Assembly: GCF_001905735.1 (NCBI RefSeq)
Contig: NZ_LISW01000002.1
Span: 186,001-250,000 of the forward strand
DNA from: Streptomyces sp. CB01249
GTDB taxonomy: Bacteria; Actinomycetota; Actinomycetes; Streptomycetales; Streptomycetaceae
DNA: 64,000 nucleotides
Reading direction: 5' to 3'
In this document: in pieces, positions 23,954-31,531 of the stretch
Layout of the letters: each line of letters starts with the position of its first letter
How positions within the stretch are numbered: position 1 is the first letter of the stretch
Program-made: the position numbers and the translations under genes
Notes under the pieces: model-generated
Told to the model about the DNA's origin: nothing
Database searches by the model: none
What the model saw: the letters and a program-made list of their open reading frames with translations, nothing else

Positions 23954-24511
23954 TCAGGCGAGCGCCCTCAGGGCTGCGGCGGACGAGACGAGACGGTTCC
24001 GGTCCAGGCGCTCGATCACGTCGGCCACCGTGCCCGGCGGATTCGTCCAGCTGTCGGCGATGCGCTGGATCTCTCCGTAGACGATCTCCGGCGCCAGGTC
24101 GATCTGCGCTTCGAGGAACGCGTCCGGGTGGACGGCCTCCACGTCCCAGGGCGCCAAGGCTTCCGCAGGGAAGTCCTTGAGGTTGAACGTCACGATCACC
24201 TGGGCCTTGGCGCGGATCGCCGCAGCGAGGACGTGCCGGTCGTCCTTGTCCGGCAGTTCCAGTATGTCGATCAGCGGTTCGTACCCCTTGACGAGGCAGT
24301 CCCGTACGGCCGCCTTCATCAGCCGCCGTGTCCTGGCCAGGGTGTCGGGGGCCAGGTCCGGGCGGTTGGCCCGCAGGTTGCGGAACGTCTCGTCGAGGAT
24401 GGTCTCCGTCCACTTCGCCTGTACGAGACCGGCCCCCGCGACGCGGATGAGCACGTCGCGGAGGATGTTCGGGTAGAGCACATTGGCGTCGTACACGGCG
24501 ACGAAGGCCAT
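23954..24511 (-). CDS. PIN-domain ribonuclease toxin candidate
   Basis: 185 aa. PIN features: VAVYDANVLYP with D8 near the N-terminus, DDRHVLAAAI and VTFNLKDFP in the middle, with conserved acidic residues. It resembles VapC-like toxins but is longer (VapC is ~130 aa), having an extra C-terminal helical part. It directly follows, by 3 nt, a gene for an excisionase-type helix-turn-helix protein, which would be the antitoxin and autoregulator. Predicted cytoplasmic RNase. Confidence 0.8.
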   Translation of the reverse strand: MAFVAVYDANVLYPNILRDVLIRVAGAGLVQAKWTETILDETFRNLRANRPDLAPDTLARTRRLMKAAVRDCLVKGYEPLIDILELPDKDDRHVLAAAIRAKAQVIVTFNLKDFPAEALAPWDVEAVHPDAFLEAQIDLAPEIVYGEIQRIADSWTNPPGTVADVIERLDRNRLVSSAAALRALA

Positions 24512-24514
24512 CGG

Positions 24515-24976
24515 CTACATCAGTCCCGTCTCCTGGCCGAGCCGAGAGAGCTCGTCCGCCGCTTCACGGCGACGCCGGTCGTCAGCCTGCTTGTACTCCA
24601 TGAGCGACGACGCCGTGATCCTGCGGTGTGTTCCGACCATGCGGCACTCGATCTCGCCCGCCTCCAGGAGGCCGATGAGGAACGGCCGGGAGACGTTGAG
24701 GATGTCCGCCGCCTGCTGGGTGGTGAGCTCGGCGGTGCTGGGGACGATGGACACGCCTCGGCCCGCCCCCAGGTGGGCGAGGAGGCCGGCGAGCAGCTCG
24801 ACGGCCTCCCGGGGCAGGGTGAGCGGCTCGTGCTCGCTGTCGTTCAGGGGCTTGACGGCGATCTGGGCGAGGTCGGGGTGCTCGGTGAGGTAGCCGCGGA
24901 CGCGAGTGAGGGCCCGGTTCGCTGCGGCGGTCTTCTCGGGTGGGAGCTTCACGGGCCTGATGTCTGTCTTCGTCAT
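24515..24976 (-). CDS. Excisionase-type HTH antitoxin paired with the PIN protein
   Basis: 153 aa. Residues ~85-130 carry a MerR/excisionase winged helix: TTQQAADILNVSRPFLIGLLEAGEI followed by VGTHRRITASSLMEY. The helical N-terminal half may bind the toxin. It is the first gene of a two-gene operon with the PIN protein. Upstream lies an iteron-like array likely to be its binding site. The pair corresponds to a common but little-studied PIN/HTH toxin-antitoxin arrangement in actinobacteria. Confidence 0.75.
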   Translation of the reverse strand: MTKTDIRPVKLPPEKTAAANRALTRVRGYLTEHPDLAQIAVKPLNDSEHEPLTLPREAVELLAGLLAHLGAGRGVSIVPSTAELTTQQAADILNVSRPFLIGLLEAGEIECRMVGTHRRITASSLMEYKQADDRRRREAADELSRLGQETGLM

Positions 24977-25032
24977 GGTGCGCCCCTAAGTTTGCGTGGC
25001 GGGTGGGCGTCATTGACCGGCGATGCATTCAG

Positions 25033-25059
25033 TATCCGCAATATCCGCAACATACGCAA
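25033..25059 (-). promoter_or_regulatory. Three 9-bp direct repeats upstream of the PIN/HTH operon
   Basis: On the plus strand TATCCGCAA, TATCCGCAA and CATACGCAA follow each other without gaps (TTGCGNATR on the coding strand). The block is AT-richer than its surroundings and lies 57-83 bp upstream of the antitoxin start. Likely autoregulatory site bound cooperatively by the HTH protein. Confidence 0.5.
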
Positions 25060-25109
25060 TAAATGTAACGCAGTCGGGACGGTCCGTTACCGCATAACGC
25101 CACCGCCCC

Positions 25110-25760
25110 CTACAGCCAGTCCGGCTCCGCCACCAGCGCCTCCAGCTCGTTCACCAGCCGTGCCGTATGGAACCCGTCCGCCGCCGCGTGGTGCACCTGC
25201 ACCGCCAGGGGAAGCAGCACCCGGTCGTCCCGGGACACGTAGCGGCCCAGGGTGAAGATCGGGGCCAGGTGGTCGTAGCCGTCGCGGATGTTGAGGTTGA
25301 AGCCGGTGAAGGCGCGCCAGGGGAGGCTGGATACGTCGAAGGCGTTCGGTGGGGGCGGGCCCTGGGGGAAGAACTCCGTCGCGTCCGCGTGCTTCGACAG
25401 CAGGGGGGCCGCCGCGTCGTGGAAGGCGCCGAAGTCCGCGTCGTACGGCGACCACACGCACGCGAACGTCTCCCGTTCCGCGTTGAACACCGTGAACGCC
25501 GGGTGCACCACCGGCCACACCGCCGGGTCGCCCGACTCCGTCAGGCACAGGCGGAACTCCTCGTGGCGGTTGACCACCGTGGCCAGCGCCCACACCTGCG
25601 CCAGGTACGACTTGCGGGGCGAGCGCCGCAGCGCGGCCGTGAGGGCGGTGACGTCCACCTCCACCGTCATCGAGTACGTGCACGGTACCCGGCGGCGGTA
25701 ATGTGCGAAGTGCTCCCGGCGCGGCCAGGCGTCCAGATCGATGGGGGTCGGCGCGTCCAT
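25110..25760 (-). CDS. CatA-like chloramphenicol O-acetyltransferase family protein
   Basis: 216 aa, the normal CAT length (~213-220). The active-site motif HHAAADGFH matches the type A CAT signature, with catalytic H191 and structural D195. Other family landmarks: FAHYRRRVPCTYSMT near the N-terminus and LPWRAFTGFNLNI mid-protein. It would transfer acetyl from acetyl-CoA to chloramphenicol or a similar hydroxyl compound in the cytoplasm. Whether it confers resistance cannot be told from sequence; chromosomal relatives may have other acceptors. ATG at 25760 is chosen by family length. Confidence 0.85.
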   Translation of the reverse strand: MDAPTPIDLDAWPRREHFAHYRRRVPCTYSMTVEVDVTALTAALRRSPRKSYLAQVWALATVVNRHEEFRLCLTESGDPAVWPVVHPAFTVFNAERETFACVWSPYDADFGAFHDAAAPLLSKHADATEFFPQGPPPPNAFDVSSLPWRAFTGFNLNIRDGYDHLAPIFTLGRYVSRDDRVLLPLAVQVHHAAADGFHTARLVNELEALVAEPDWL

Positions 25761-25816
25761 CCGGGCATCATCGCAGCCGCCCGCGCCCCCGCCCCACCCA
25801 TTTTCGCGGGGCGCGC

Positions 25817-25847
25817 TTGCGTTGGAGTGCACTCGAACTCCTACCGT
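25817..25847 (+). promoter_or_regulatory. MerR-type promoter, leaderless, of the carboxymuconolactone decarboxylase gene
   Basis: -35 TTGCGT (25817-25822) and -10 TACCGT (25842-25847) are separated by an over-long 19-bp spacer holding the inverted repeat GGAGT-8 bp-ACTCC (25824-25841). This is the classic arrangement for activation by a MerR protein. Transcription would start at or next to the ATG (25855), giving a leaderless mRNA. Confidence 0.55.
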
Positions 25848-25854
25848 CATCCGC

Positions 25855-26649
25855 ATGAGCACCGAACAGCAGAACGACCGGTACGAGCGCGGTTACGCGG
25901 CCCTCAGCGAGGTCGCCGACGGCGCCCAGGACGCGGTCCTCGACGGCCTCGTCGACATCGCCCCGCACATGGGCCGCTACATCGTGGAGTTCGGCTTCGG
26001 CGACATCTACACGCGCCCCGGACTCACCCGCCGCCAGCGCCAGTTGAGCACCGTCGCCGCCCTCGCCGCGATGGGCAACGCCGCGCCTCAGCTCCGCTTC
26101 CACATCGGCGGCGCGCTCAACGTCGGCTGCACGCGGCAGGAGATCGTGGAGGTGCTGATCCACGTCTGCGTGTACGCCGGTTTCCCCGCCGCCCTCAACG
26201 GCCTCACCGCCGCCCGCGAGGTCTTCGAGTCCCGCCCGGACGAGCCCCCCTTCGTCCCCGCCACCGACGCCCCGGGCGGCGACCGGTACGCACGCGGTCA
26301 GCAGGCCCTGGCCGACATCGACGGGCACGCGGGCCAGCAGGTCATCGACTCCCTCAAGGACATCGCGCCCGACCTCGCCCGCTACGTGCTGGAATTCTCG
26401 TTCGGCGACATCTACTCCCGTACGGGCCTCGACCTCCCGACCCGCGAACTCGTCACCGTCGCCCTCTGCACCGCCCTCGGCACGGTCGGCCCGCAGCTCC
26501 GCGTACACCTCCACGGCCTGCTCAACGTGGGCGGCACGCGGGAGGAGGCCGTGGAGGTCATCACGCAGATGGCCGGTTACGCCGGTTTCCCGGCCGCGCT
26601 GAACGGGCTCACGGCCGCGCGCGAGGTGTTCGCGGCCCGGGACGAGTGA
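25855..26649 (+). CDS. Carboxymuconolactone decarboxylase family protein, tandem domains
   Basis: 264 aa made of two homologous CMD/AhpD-like halves (residues ~8-125 and ~140-262). Each has YERGYAAL or YARGQQAL, DIAPH/DIAPD, GDIYTR/GDIYSR and the helix VYAGFPAALNGLTAAREVF or TQMAGYAGFPAALNGLTAA. The CxxC thiol pair of AhpD peroxidases is absent, so peroxidase activity is unlikely. Tandem CMD proteins of this kind are common in actinobacteria, often next to oxidoreductases. ATG lies at the predicted transcription start. Function unknown. Confidence 0.85.
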   Translation: MSTEQQNDRYERGYAALSEVADGAQDAVLDGLVDIAPHMGRYIVEFGFGDIYTRPGLTRRQRQLSTVAALAAMGNAAPQLRFHIGGALNVGCTRQEIVEVLIHVCVYAGFPAALNGLTAAREVFESRPDEPPFVPATDAPGGDRYARGQQALADIDGHAGQQVIDSLKDIAPDLARYVLEFSFGDIYSRTGLDLPTRELVTVALCTALGTVGPQLRVHLHGLLNVGGTREEAVEVITQMAGYAGFPAALNGLTAAREVFAARDE

Positions 26650-26656
26650 CGCCTGC

Positions 26657-26731
26657 ATGGAAAAGCCCGGCTACGGAAACAACCCGTATGGCGAGTCGCA
26701 CAACGTCTCCGAGACCAACGCCACCTACTGA
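26657..26731 (+). CDS. Possible 24-aa peptide or gene remnant
   Basis: A complete ATG-to-TGA frame encodes a polar Asn/Tyr/Gly-rich peptide ending NVSETNATY. It lies between the CMD gene and the next gene, 15 nt before the latter's start. No ribosome binding site is clear. It could be a short real gene, a leader, or the tail of a lost gene. Confidence 0.25.
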   Translation: MEKPGYGNNPYGESHNVSETNATY

Positions 26732-26746
26732 CCGGGGGGTCATCGC

Positions 26747-27472
26747 ATGCGCTCCAAAGTTCTGGCAGCTACTGCTGGATCAGCCATCGTTGTCGGCGCA
26801 TTGGTGACGTTACTGGTGGTTCAGGCCCACGGGGACGATCATCAGTCGGCTCGATCCTCGGTGGTCATCTCCCATGGTGATCAGCTGCTGCCCAGTGACA
26901 CACTCACGGATTGGGTCACCTACGGTGATCACCTCGTGGTCGCCACGGTGACCGGTCAGCGTGAACTCGCCCCGACGCCGGAAGAGACCGAGGCGGGCGA
27001 GGGCTACATCCCCCGCGTGATCAGTCTCCGGATCGACAACGTGCTGTGGTCGCGGAACGAAGCGCCGAACGCGCCGTCAACCTTCGAGACGGACATCGAC
27101 GGTTGGCAGTTCCACGGTGACCGGCGCGACGCCGTCCGCATGGAGGGCGAACCCATGCTGGAGGTGGGCAAGCAGTACGTTCTGCCCATCCTCTACTTCA
27201 GCAAGACCAAGACGGTGCAGAATGCCGGCTGGTCGACGCTGAGCCCGAATTCCATCGTTCCCTACCAGGAGGGAATCCTGGGCAAGGGCGACGTCATCCC
27301 GAGCGTGCGGCAGGCGGACGGCGACACCAAGCCGGCCGACGCGCGTGGGCCGTTCTTCGGCAAGGCGCCCGAAGAACTGGTCTCAGCGCTCAAGTCGACA
27401 CCGCCTGATCCCGCTGCCGCCGACGCGATGAAGCTGCCTCCCGACGAGCGCGCCAAGCGCGCCCACGAGTGA
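26747..27472 (+). CDS. Membrane-anchored extracytoplasmic protein with a TTA codon
   Basis: 241 aa. An N-terminal signal anchor (MRSKVLAATAGSAIVVGALV) without a clear cleavage or lipobox site, then a soluble domain with GDHLVVATVTGQRE and VGKQYVLPILYF, suggestive of a small beta-barrel. GC content is visibly lower than in neighbouring genes. Codon 22 (26810-26812) is TTA, the rare leucine codon read by bldA tRNA in Streptomyces, so expression may be tied to development. GGGGGG precedes the ATG. No family recognised. Confidence 0.7.
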   Translation: MRSKVLAATAGSAIVVGALVTLLVVQAHGDDHQSARSSVVISHGDQLLPSDTLTDWVTYGDHLVVATVTGQRELAPTPEETEAGEGYIPRVISLRIDNVLWSRNEAPNAPSTFETDIDGWQFHGDRRDAVRMEGEPMLEVGKQYVLPILYFSKTKTVQNAGWSTLSPNSIVPYQEGILGKGDVIPSVRQADGDTKPADARGPFFGKAPEELVSALKSTPPDPAAADAMKLPPDERAKRAHE

Positions 27473-27482
27473 GAGGGCAACG

Positions 27483-27504
27483 GCCCCGGACCGTGGGCCG
27501 GGGC
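27483..27504. terminator. Bidirectional hairpin between convergent genes
   Basis: Perfect arms GCCCCGG and CCGGGGC with an 8-nt loop, 10 nt after the TTA-codon gene and just before the convergent DUF397 gene end. Confidence 0.5.
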
Positions 27505-27515
27505 GGTGCGCCTGC

Positions 27516-27755
27516 TCAGGCGGCGGTGTGGCGGATGAACGTCCCCCAGGTGTCGGGGGAGACGGCGAGGGCGGGGACGGTGATGTCCTTGGAGTCGCGG
27601 ACGTGGACGGTGTGCGGGCAGGTGGCGACCTCTACGCAGTCACCGCCGTTCTGGCCGCTGTAGCTGGACTTGGACCAGGAGAGCGCGACCTCGACGCAGT
27701 TGCCGCCTTCTGGGCCGCTGTAGCTGCTCTTGAACCACTCAAGGTCAGTGCTCAT
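27516..27755 (-). CDS. DUF397 protein with two DUF397 repeats
   Basis: 79 aa. The motif WFKSSYSGPEGGNCVEVA and its near copy WSKSSYSGQNGGDCVEVA show two DUF397 units in tandem, followed by the usual end VRDSKD...WGTFI. DUF397 proteins almost always pair with XRE-DUF5753 regulators in Streptomyces and are thought to be small partner or antagonist proteins. Start overlaps the end of the upstream regulator gene by 11 nt, so they are co-expressed. Confidence 0.9.
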   Translation of the reverse strand: MSTDLEWFKSSYSGPEGGNCVEVALSWSKSSYSGQNGGDCVEVATCPHTVHVRDSKDITVPALAVSPDTWGTFIRHTAA

Positions 27756-28563
27756 AGTCCTTTACCATCTGCTTGATCAGCTCGCGCGACTCTTCCGGGC
27801 TGAGAGCCTGGGACCGCAGCATGCCATACCTGGCGAACAGGTCTCCCAGCTGGGGCTGTTCGCTGACGAGGAAGTTGCGCCCCTGTACCTCCAGGTACGC
27901 CAGCCAGCGCCGGTCCTCGGTCTCCAGCAGTGCGAATGACCCGCCCAGACCGGCGTGTGCTTCCCGGTGGGGCGACATCACCTGGATACTCACGTGACGC
28001 AGACGACTGATGTCGAGGATGTGCTGGAGCTGGGCTCGGTGCACCTCTCGACCTCCGATGGGACGATTGAGTGCGCCCGGTTCCAGTACGAAGCTGATGT
28101 CCGGGAGCGGTTTGCGTGTCAGTAGCGTCTGTCGCGCCAGACGTCCAGCTACCAGCCTCTCGATGGTCTCGTCGTCCAGGGGCGGGCAGGCTTGGCTGAA
28201 GACTGCGCGTGCGTGCGCCTCGGTCTGCAGCAACCCGGGCACCACATGGCACTCGTACTCGTAGCGCGCTACGGCCTTCGCTTCCTCGTCGGCGAAAGGC
28301 TCGAACCAAGTCGCCACGCTGCTGAACTTCAGCTCCACCGCCGCAACGATCAACGCGCCGTTCGCGGCCGTCGCCGAATCGGCCTTGGGGATGAAGTCCC
28401 CTCTCGGCGGCCTCTGGCCCCTCTCCACCATCGCCACCTGCGACTTGGAGAAGCCGATCCGGAGCCCTAGCGCTTCTTGCGACAGTCCCGCCCGGTCGCG
28501 GAAGTGGCGCAGCAGCGCACCGAACATCCGGGGGGTGCTGCCGCCGGTATTACTGGAGTGCAC
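27745..28563 (-). CDS. XRE family regulator with DUF5753 domain
   Basis: 272 aa. N-terminal helix-turn-helix RMFGALLRHFRDRAGLSQEALGLRIGFSKSQVAMVERG, then DUF5753 (YECHVVPGLLQTEAHARAVF, IQVMSPHREAHAGLGGSFALLE). GTG at 28563 chosen because GGAGG stands 7 nt upstream; a longer frame from 28593 lacks one. DUF5753 is thought to sense a signal or partner protein; it works with the overlapping DUF397 gene. GTGCACAG repeats cover its start region. Confidence 0.9.
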   Translation of the reverse strand: MHSSNTGGSTPRMFGALLRHFRDRAGLSQEALGLRIGFSKSQVAMVERGQRPPRGDFIPKADSATAANGALIVAAVELKFSSVATWFEPFADEEAKAVARYEYECHVVPGLLQTEAHARAVFSQACPPLDDETIERLVAGRLARQTLLTRKPLPDISFVLEPGALNRPIGGREVHRAQLQHILDISRLRHVSIQVMSPHREAHAGLGGSFALLETEDRRWLAYLEVQGRNFLVSEQPQLGDLFARYGMLRSQALSPEESRELIKQMVKDYEH

Positions 28564-28595
28564 AGCTCTACCTCCAAGTGCACAGCAGTGCACAG
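28558..28595. promoter_or_regulatory. Helically phased GTGCACAG repeats at the XRE gene start
   Basis: GTGCACAG occurs at 28558, 28578 and 28588, spaced 20 and 10 bp, so all copies face one side of the DNA. Each contains the palindrome GTGCAC. Likely autoregulatory sites of the XRE protein. Confidence 0.45.
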
Positions 28596-28644
28596 ACGCC
28601 TTGTGTCCCTGGTCACGTTAAGTGCGGGCGCCGACGCTTACCGT

Positions 28645-29070
28645 ATGGAACCGAAAAATTCACCGAACCTGGTGCCCAGCTGGATTCCCGTCAGCGGTCA
28701 CGCCCTGCGGCACGCGGGCATTCACTTCGACGCGATCCGGATCTCCGGCGTACTGGGCGAGCAAGTCTCGTACGAGATCATGCAGTTCACGGACTTTCAG
28801 GCCGGACCGATCATCCGCTCGCACATCGGGATGCGGAGCATGTACTTCCTGGTCGAGCCCGGCACGGCGAGTGCGTACCGCTGGCCGGCGGGCGTGGACG
28901 CGCTCGTGCGGAAGGGCTCGGACTTCGTGGGCGTGCCCGCGCTACGCGGGCTGACGTACCCGCTGGACTGGCGTTCGGAGCCGACCGCCGAGGATCCGTT
29001 CGTGGATACAGCACTTCTGTTCGAGCTGGTAACCAAGGTGGTGTCGGACGGAATTTCTGCTGTACGGTGA
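28645..29070 (+). CDS. Hypothetical protein
   Basis: 141 aa from ATG at 28645. Contains GPIIRSHIGMRSMYFLVEPGTASAYRWP and PLDWRSEPTAEDPFVD, a pattern I recall from small Streptomyces proteins near XRE/DUF397 genes but cannot name. No signal peptide, membrane helix or known catalytic motif. It is divergent from the XRE gene and might belong to the same regulatory unit. Real coding status is supported by codon bias and length. Confidence 0.6.
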   Translation: MEPKNSPNLVPSWIPVSGHALRHAGIHFDAIRISGVLGEQVSYEIMQFTDFQAGPIIRSHIGMRSMYFLVEPGTASAYRWPAGVDALVRKGSDFVGVPALRGLTYPLDWRSEPTAEDPFVDTALLFELVTKVVSDGISAVR

Positions 29071-29155
29071 CGGCGTCGTTACGCTCCGTGCGCACCGCGC
29101 ACGGGGCGGCCCCCGGGAGGTGCAGCAACACCCGGTCCGAGGGCCTTCACCCCTG

Positions 29156-30127
29156 ATGGATTCACGAGGTCCACCGAAGATGCTTTGGCATGCTATCTCG
29201 CCCTCCCGCGCCTATGTGAAGGCTGCACATGATGTCGTGCGTCATTCGAATCTGAGCAGTGACGCAAAGGTTCTGATCATGTACGTGCAGGGTTTGCCCG
29301 AGTCCCGCGCGAGCGAGGCGCTGAGCGATCACGCGAAGAGGATCGGGATCAAGGGCCGGGCGTATCAGCGGGCCAAGTCCCAGCTGAAGGAGGCCGGTTA
29401 CGTCCATGAGTGGCGGTGGCAGGGCCAGGGCGGGCTGTGGATGACGGATCAGCTGTTCTCCAACGTGCCGCTCACGGACGAGGAGGCGCGGGGGCTCAGG
29501 GGCGCGAAGGCGCAGGTCGAACCGGCTGATCGGTCACCGGCGGGCGGTCGAGCGGCTACCCGGTCGGTCGGCACTTCCCAACCAGAGGTTGAAGAAGAAC
29601 GTGAGGAGAACACTCCCCACCCACCCACCGAAGCGCCTGCGGCCAAGGCGGCAGAGGCGGCCGGGGCGGCGGAGCCGGAAGTCGCCCAGGCGGAACGCGT
29701 GTTGCTCTCGCTGCGGCACGCGAACCCGCAACTGCACCTCGGCGTACGCGAGGCGCGCGGCCTGTCCGAGATGGCGGCGGACTGGCTGCGGCGGGGCGTG
29801 AGGGCGTCGGAGCTGCGGCAGGCTCTGGTGAACGCCCTCCCGGCGGAGGGCGTGCGGTCGGCCTACGGCTTCGTACGCCACCGCCTCGTACACAAGCTGC
29901 CGGAGGCACCCGCGCCCGTGGCGCCGGTGGCGACGGTCAGGCCGCATGTGACGTGCGAGGGGGACGGGCCGGAGCATGTGTTCCGGCCCAGGGCGGACGA
30001 GACCTTGTGCGGCCCCTGCGCCCAGCAGGCGGCCGAGGAGGCGCATTTCGCGAAGTACCCGCCACGGCAGCGGCCTTGGCGGGAACGGGTGACGGCGATC
30101 CTGCAAGAGGACGCCGCAGTGCGCTGA
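29156..30127 (+). CDS. Helix-turn-helix protein with Ala-rich middle and zinc-binding-like tail
   Basis: 323 aa from ATG at 29156 (an ATG at 29180 with GAGG ahead is equally possible). Residues ~9-100 (WHAISPSRAYVKAAHDVVRHSNL, ARKRIGIKG-like helix, QRAKSQLKEAGYVHEW) look like a winged helix as in replication-initiator or plasmid-type regulators. An acidic/Ala-rich linker follows. Near the C-terminus VTCEGDGPEHVF...LCGPCAQQ resembles a small metal site. The 5' part of the gene has lower GC than the rest. Exact role unknown. Confidence 0.6.
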   Translation: MDSRGPPKMLWHAISPSRAYVKAAHDVVRHSNLSSDAKVLIMYVQGLPESRASEALSDHAKRIGIKGRAYQRAKSQLKEAGYVHEWRWQGQGGLWMTDQLFSNVPLTDEEARGLRGAKAQVEPADRSPAGGRAATRSVGTSQPEVEEEREENTPHPPTEAPAAKAAEAAGAAEPEVAQAERVLLSLRHANPQLHLGVREARGLSEMAADWLRRGVRASELRQALVNALPAEGVRSAYGFVRHRLVHKLPEAPAPVAPVATVRPHVTCEGDGPEHVFRPRADETLCGPCAQQAAEEAHFAKYPPRQRPWRERVTAILQEDAAVR

Positions 30128-30223
30128 GGCGCACGTCCGTTCGCGGTGTGGCGGTCTTTGCCGTAGGCGTGGCGGGGCGGGGACAGTGGTGGCTCGGGGG
30201 CCGGTTCGGACTGAGGAGGACCC

Positions 30224-30886
30224 GTGGTGGATACCGTGGTGGAGCTTTGGGACGGCGTACGGGCGGTGCGCGACCCCGCGCGGGTGCGTGCGCAACTCAT
30301 GGCGGCCGGACGGACGTTGTTCGCGGTGTACGGCTACGCGCACACGTCCGTCGAGGATCTGTGCGCGGAGGCGCAGGTGGAGGTCCGGGACTTCCACCGC
30401 GAGTTCGCCTCGCGCGAGGCGCTGCTCACCGACCTGTACGACGAGGTCGCGATGGCCGGAATGCAGGCCGCGCAGGTGGAGTTGGCGGCGGAGGGCATGG
30501 AGACCTGCCCGACCGAGGAGCGGGTGCGCAGGCTCTTCGACGCGTACGTCAGGTCCGTGACGCGGGACCCGCAGGCGGCCCGGGTCGCCTTCGTGGAGGT
30601 GCTGGGCGTGAGCCGGGCGATGGAGGAGCACCTCTCGATGTGGCGCGCGGTGTGGGTGGAGTTCCTGACGGCGGAGTCCGAGCGGGCCCGGACGCGGGGG
30701 CACGGGGTTGACGGTGACCTCGCGGTGGTGGTGAAGGTGCTGACGCGGTCCGTGGACGAGCTGCTGGCGCACCATGGGCGGCGGCCCCGGCAGGTGCCGC
30801 CGTCGTGGCTGACCAGTGAGTTCACCCGGCTGTCGATGGCGATGATCGGTCCGGCGGAACCGGGCTCCCCGGGCGCCACCGTTTGA
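30224..30886 (+). CDS. TetR family transcriptional regulator
   Basis: 220 aa. HTH region: RAQLMAAGRTLFAVYGYAHTSVEDLCAEAQVEVRDFHREFASREALLTDLY, with FHREF in place of the usual FYxxF. C-terminal ligand domain Ala/Val-rich. GAGGAGG lies 4 nt before GTG 30224 and 7 nt before the next GTG 30227; either may be used. No obvious operator dyad found. Targets unknown. Confidence 0.85.
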   Translation: MVDTVVELWDGVRAVRDPARVRAQLMAAGRTLFAVYGYAHTSVEDLCAEAQVEVRDFHREFASREALLTDLYDEVAMAGMQAAQVELAAEGMETCPTEERVRRLFDAYVRSVTRDPQAARVAFVEVLGVSRAMEEHLSMWRAVWVEFLTAESERARTRGHGVDGDLAVVVKVLTRSVDELLAHHGRRPRQVPPSWLTSEFTRLSMAMIGPAEPGSPGATV

Positions 30887-30910
30887 CAAGGTGCCTTGCC
30901 GGGTCGGCAA
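30882..30910 (+). promoter_or_regulatory. Promoter with two overlapping dyads ahead of the XRE-cupin gene
   Basis: TTGACA (30882-30887) is a consensus -35. Dyad CAAGG-TG-CCTTG (30886-30897) overlaps it, and dyad TTGCCG-GGGT-CGGCAA (30895-30910) follows. A regulator bound here would cover the promoter. Autoregulation by the downstream XRE-cupin protein is likely. Confidence 0.5.
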
Positions 30911-30918
30911 ATGGAACC

Positions 30919-31518
30919 ATGGCAGACCCGATGGGTGACGAGGATCTGGCCGCCGTCCTGACGGGCGTCGGCCCCCGCCTCCGCGCGCTGCGCACCGAGC
31001 GCGGGACGACGCTGACGCAGCTGAGCGAGACGACGGGCATCTCGCTCAGCACGCTCTCCCGCCTGGAATCGGGCGGCCGCAAGCCCACGCTCGAACTGCT
31101 GCTGCCCCTGGCGAAGGCGTACGGCGTCCAGCTGGACGAACTGGTCGGCGCACCGGACACGGGCGATCCCCGCGTCACCTTCCGCCCCTTCAAGCGCCAC
31201 GGGATGACCTTCGTCCCCCTCACCCGGCATCTCGGGGGCGTCAACGCGTACAAGCAGGTCATGCCGGGAGCGACGGGCCCGTCCGGCCCGGTCGAGCAAC
31301 GGGTCCACGAGGGCTACGAGTGGCTGTACGTCCTGTCGGGGCGGCTCCGGCTGGTCCTGGGGGACCACGATCTGGTCCTGACGGCGGGCGAGGCGGCCGA
31401 GTTCGACACCCACACACCGCACTGGTGGGGGGCGGCGGGGCCGGACCCGGTGGAGTTCCTGAGCCTGTTCGGACCGCAGGGCGAGCGGATGCACGTACGG
31501 GCGAAGCCGACGGGGTGA
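30919..31518 (+). CDS. XRE family regulator with C-terminal cupin
   Basis: 199 aa. Helix-turn-helix RLRALRTERGTTLTQLSETTGISLSTLSRLESGGRKPTLE (~residues 17-60), then a cupin_2 barrel (EGYEWLYVLSGRLRLVLGD, FDTHTPHWW). This architecture usually senses a small molecule in the cupin and represses an adjacent oxidoreductase or itself. ATG at 30919 sits just after a -35 and two dyads, giving a short or no leader. No oxidoreductase gene lies next to it here. Confidence 0.9.
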   Translation: MADPMGDEDLAAVLTGVGPRLRALRTERGTTLTQLSETTGISLSTLSRLESGGRKPTLELLLPLAKAYGVQLDELVGAPDTGDPRVTFRPFKRHGMTFVPLTRHLGGVNAYKQVMPGATGPSGPVEQRVHEGYEWLYVLSGRLRLVLGDHDLVLTAGEAAEFDTHTPHWWGAAGPDPVEFLSLFGPQGERMHVRAKPTG

Positions 31519-31531
31519 CCGGGCCGCCGCG

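Noticed and set aside
25855..26649. AhpD-type peroxidase function for the tandem CMD protein
   Set aside because: The CxxC thiol pair needed for AhpD activity is missing in both halves.
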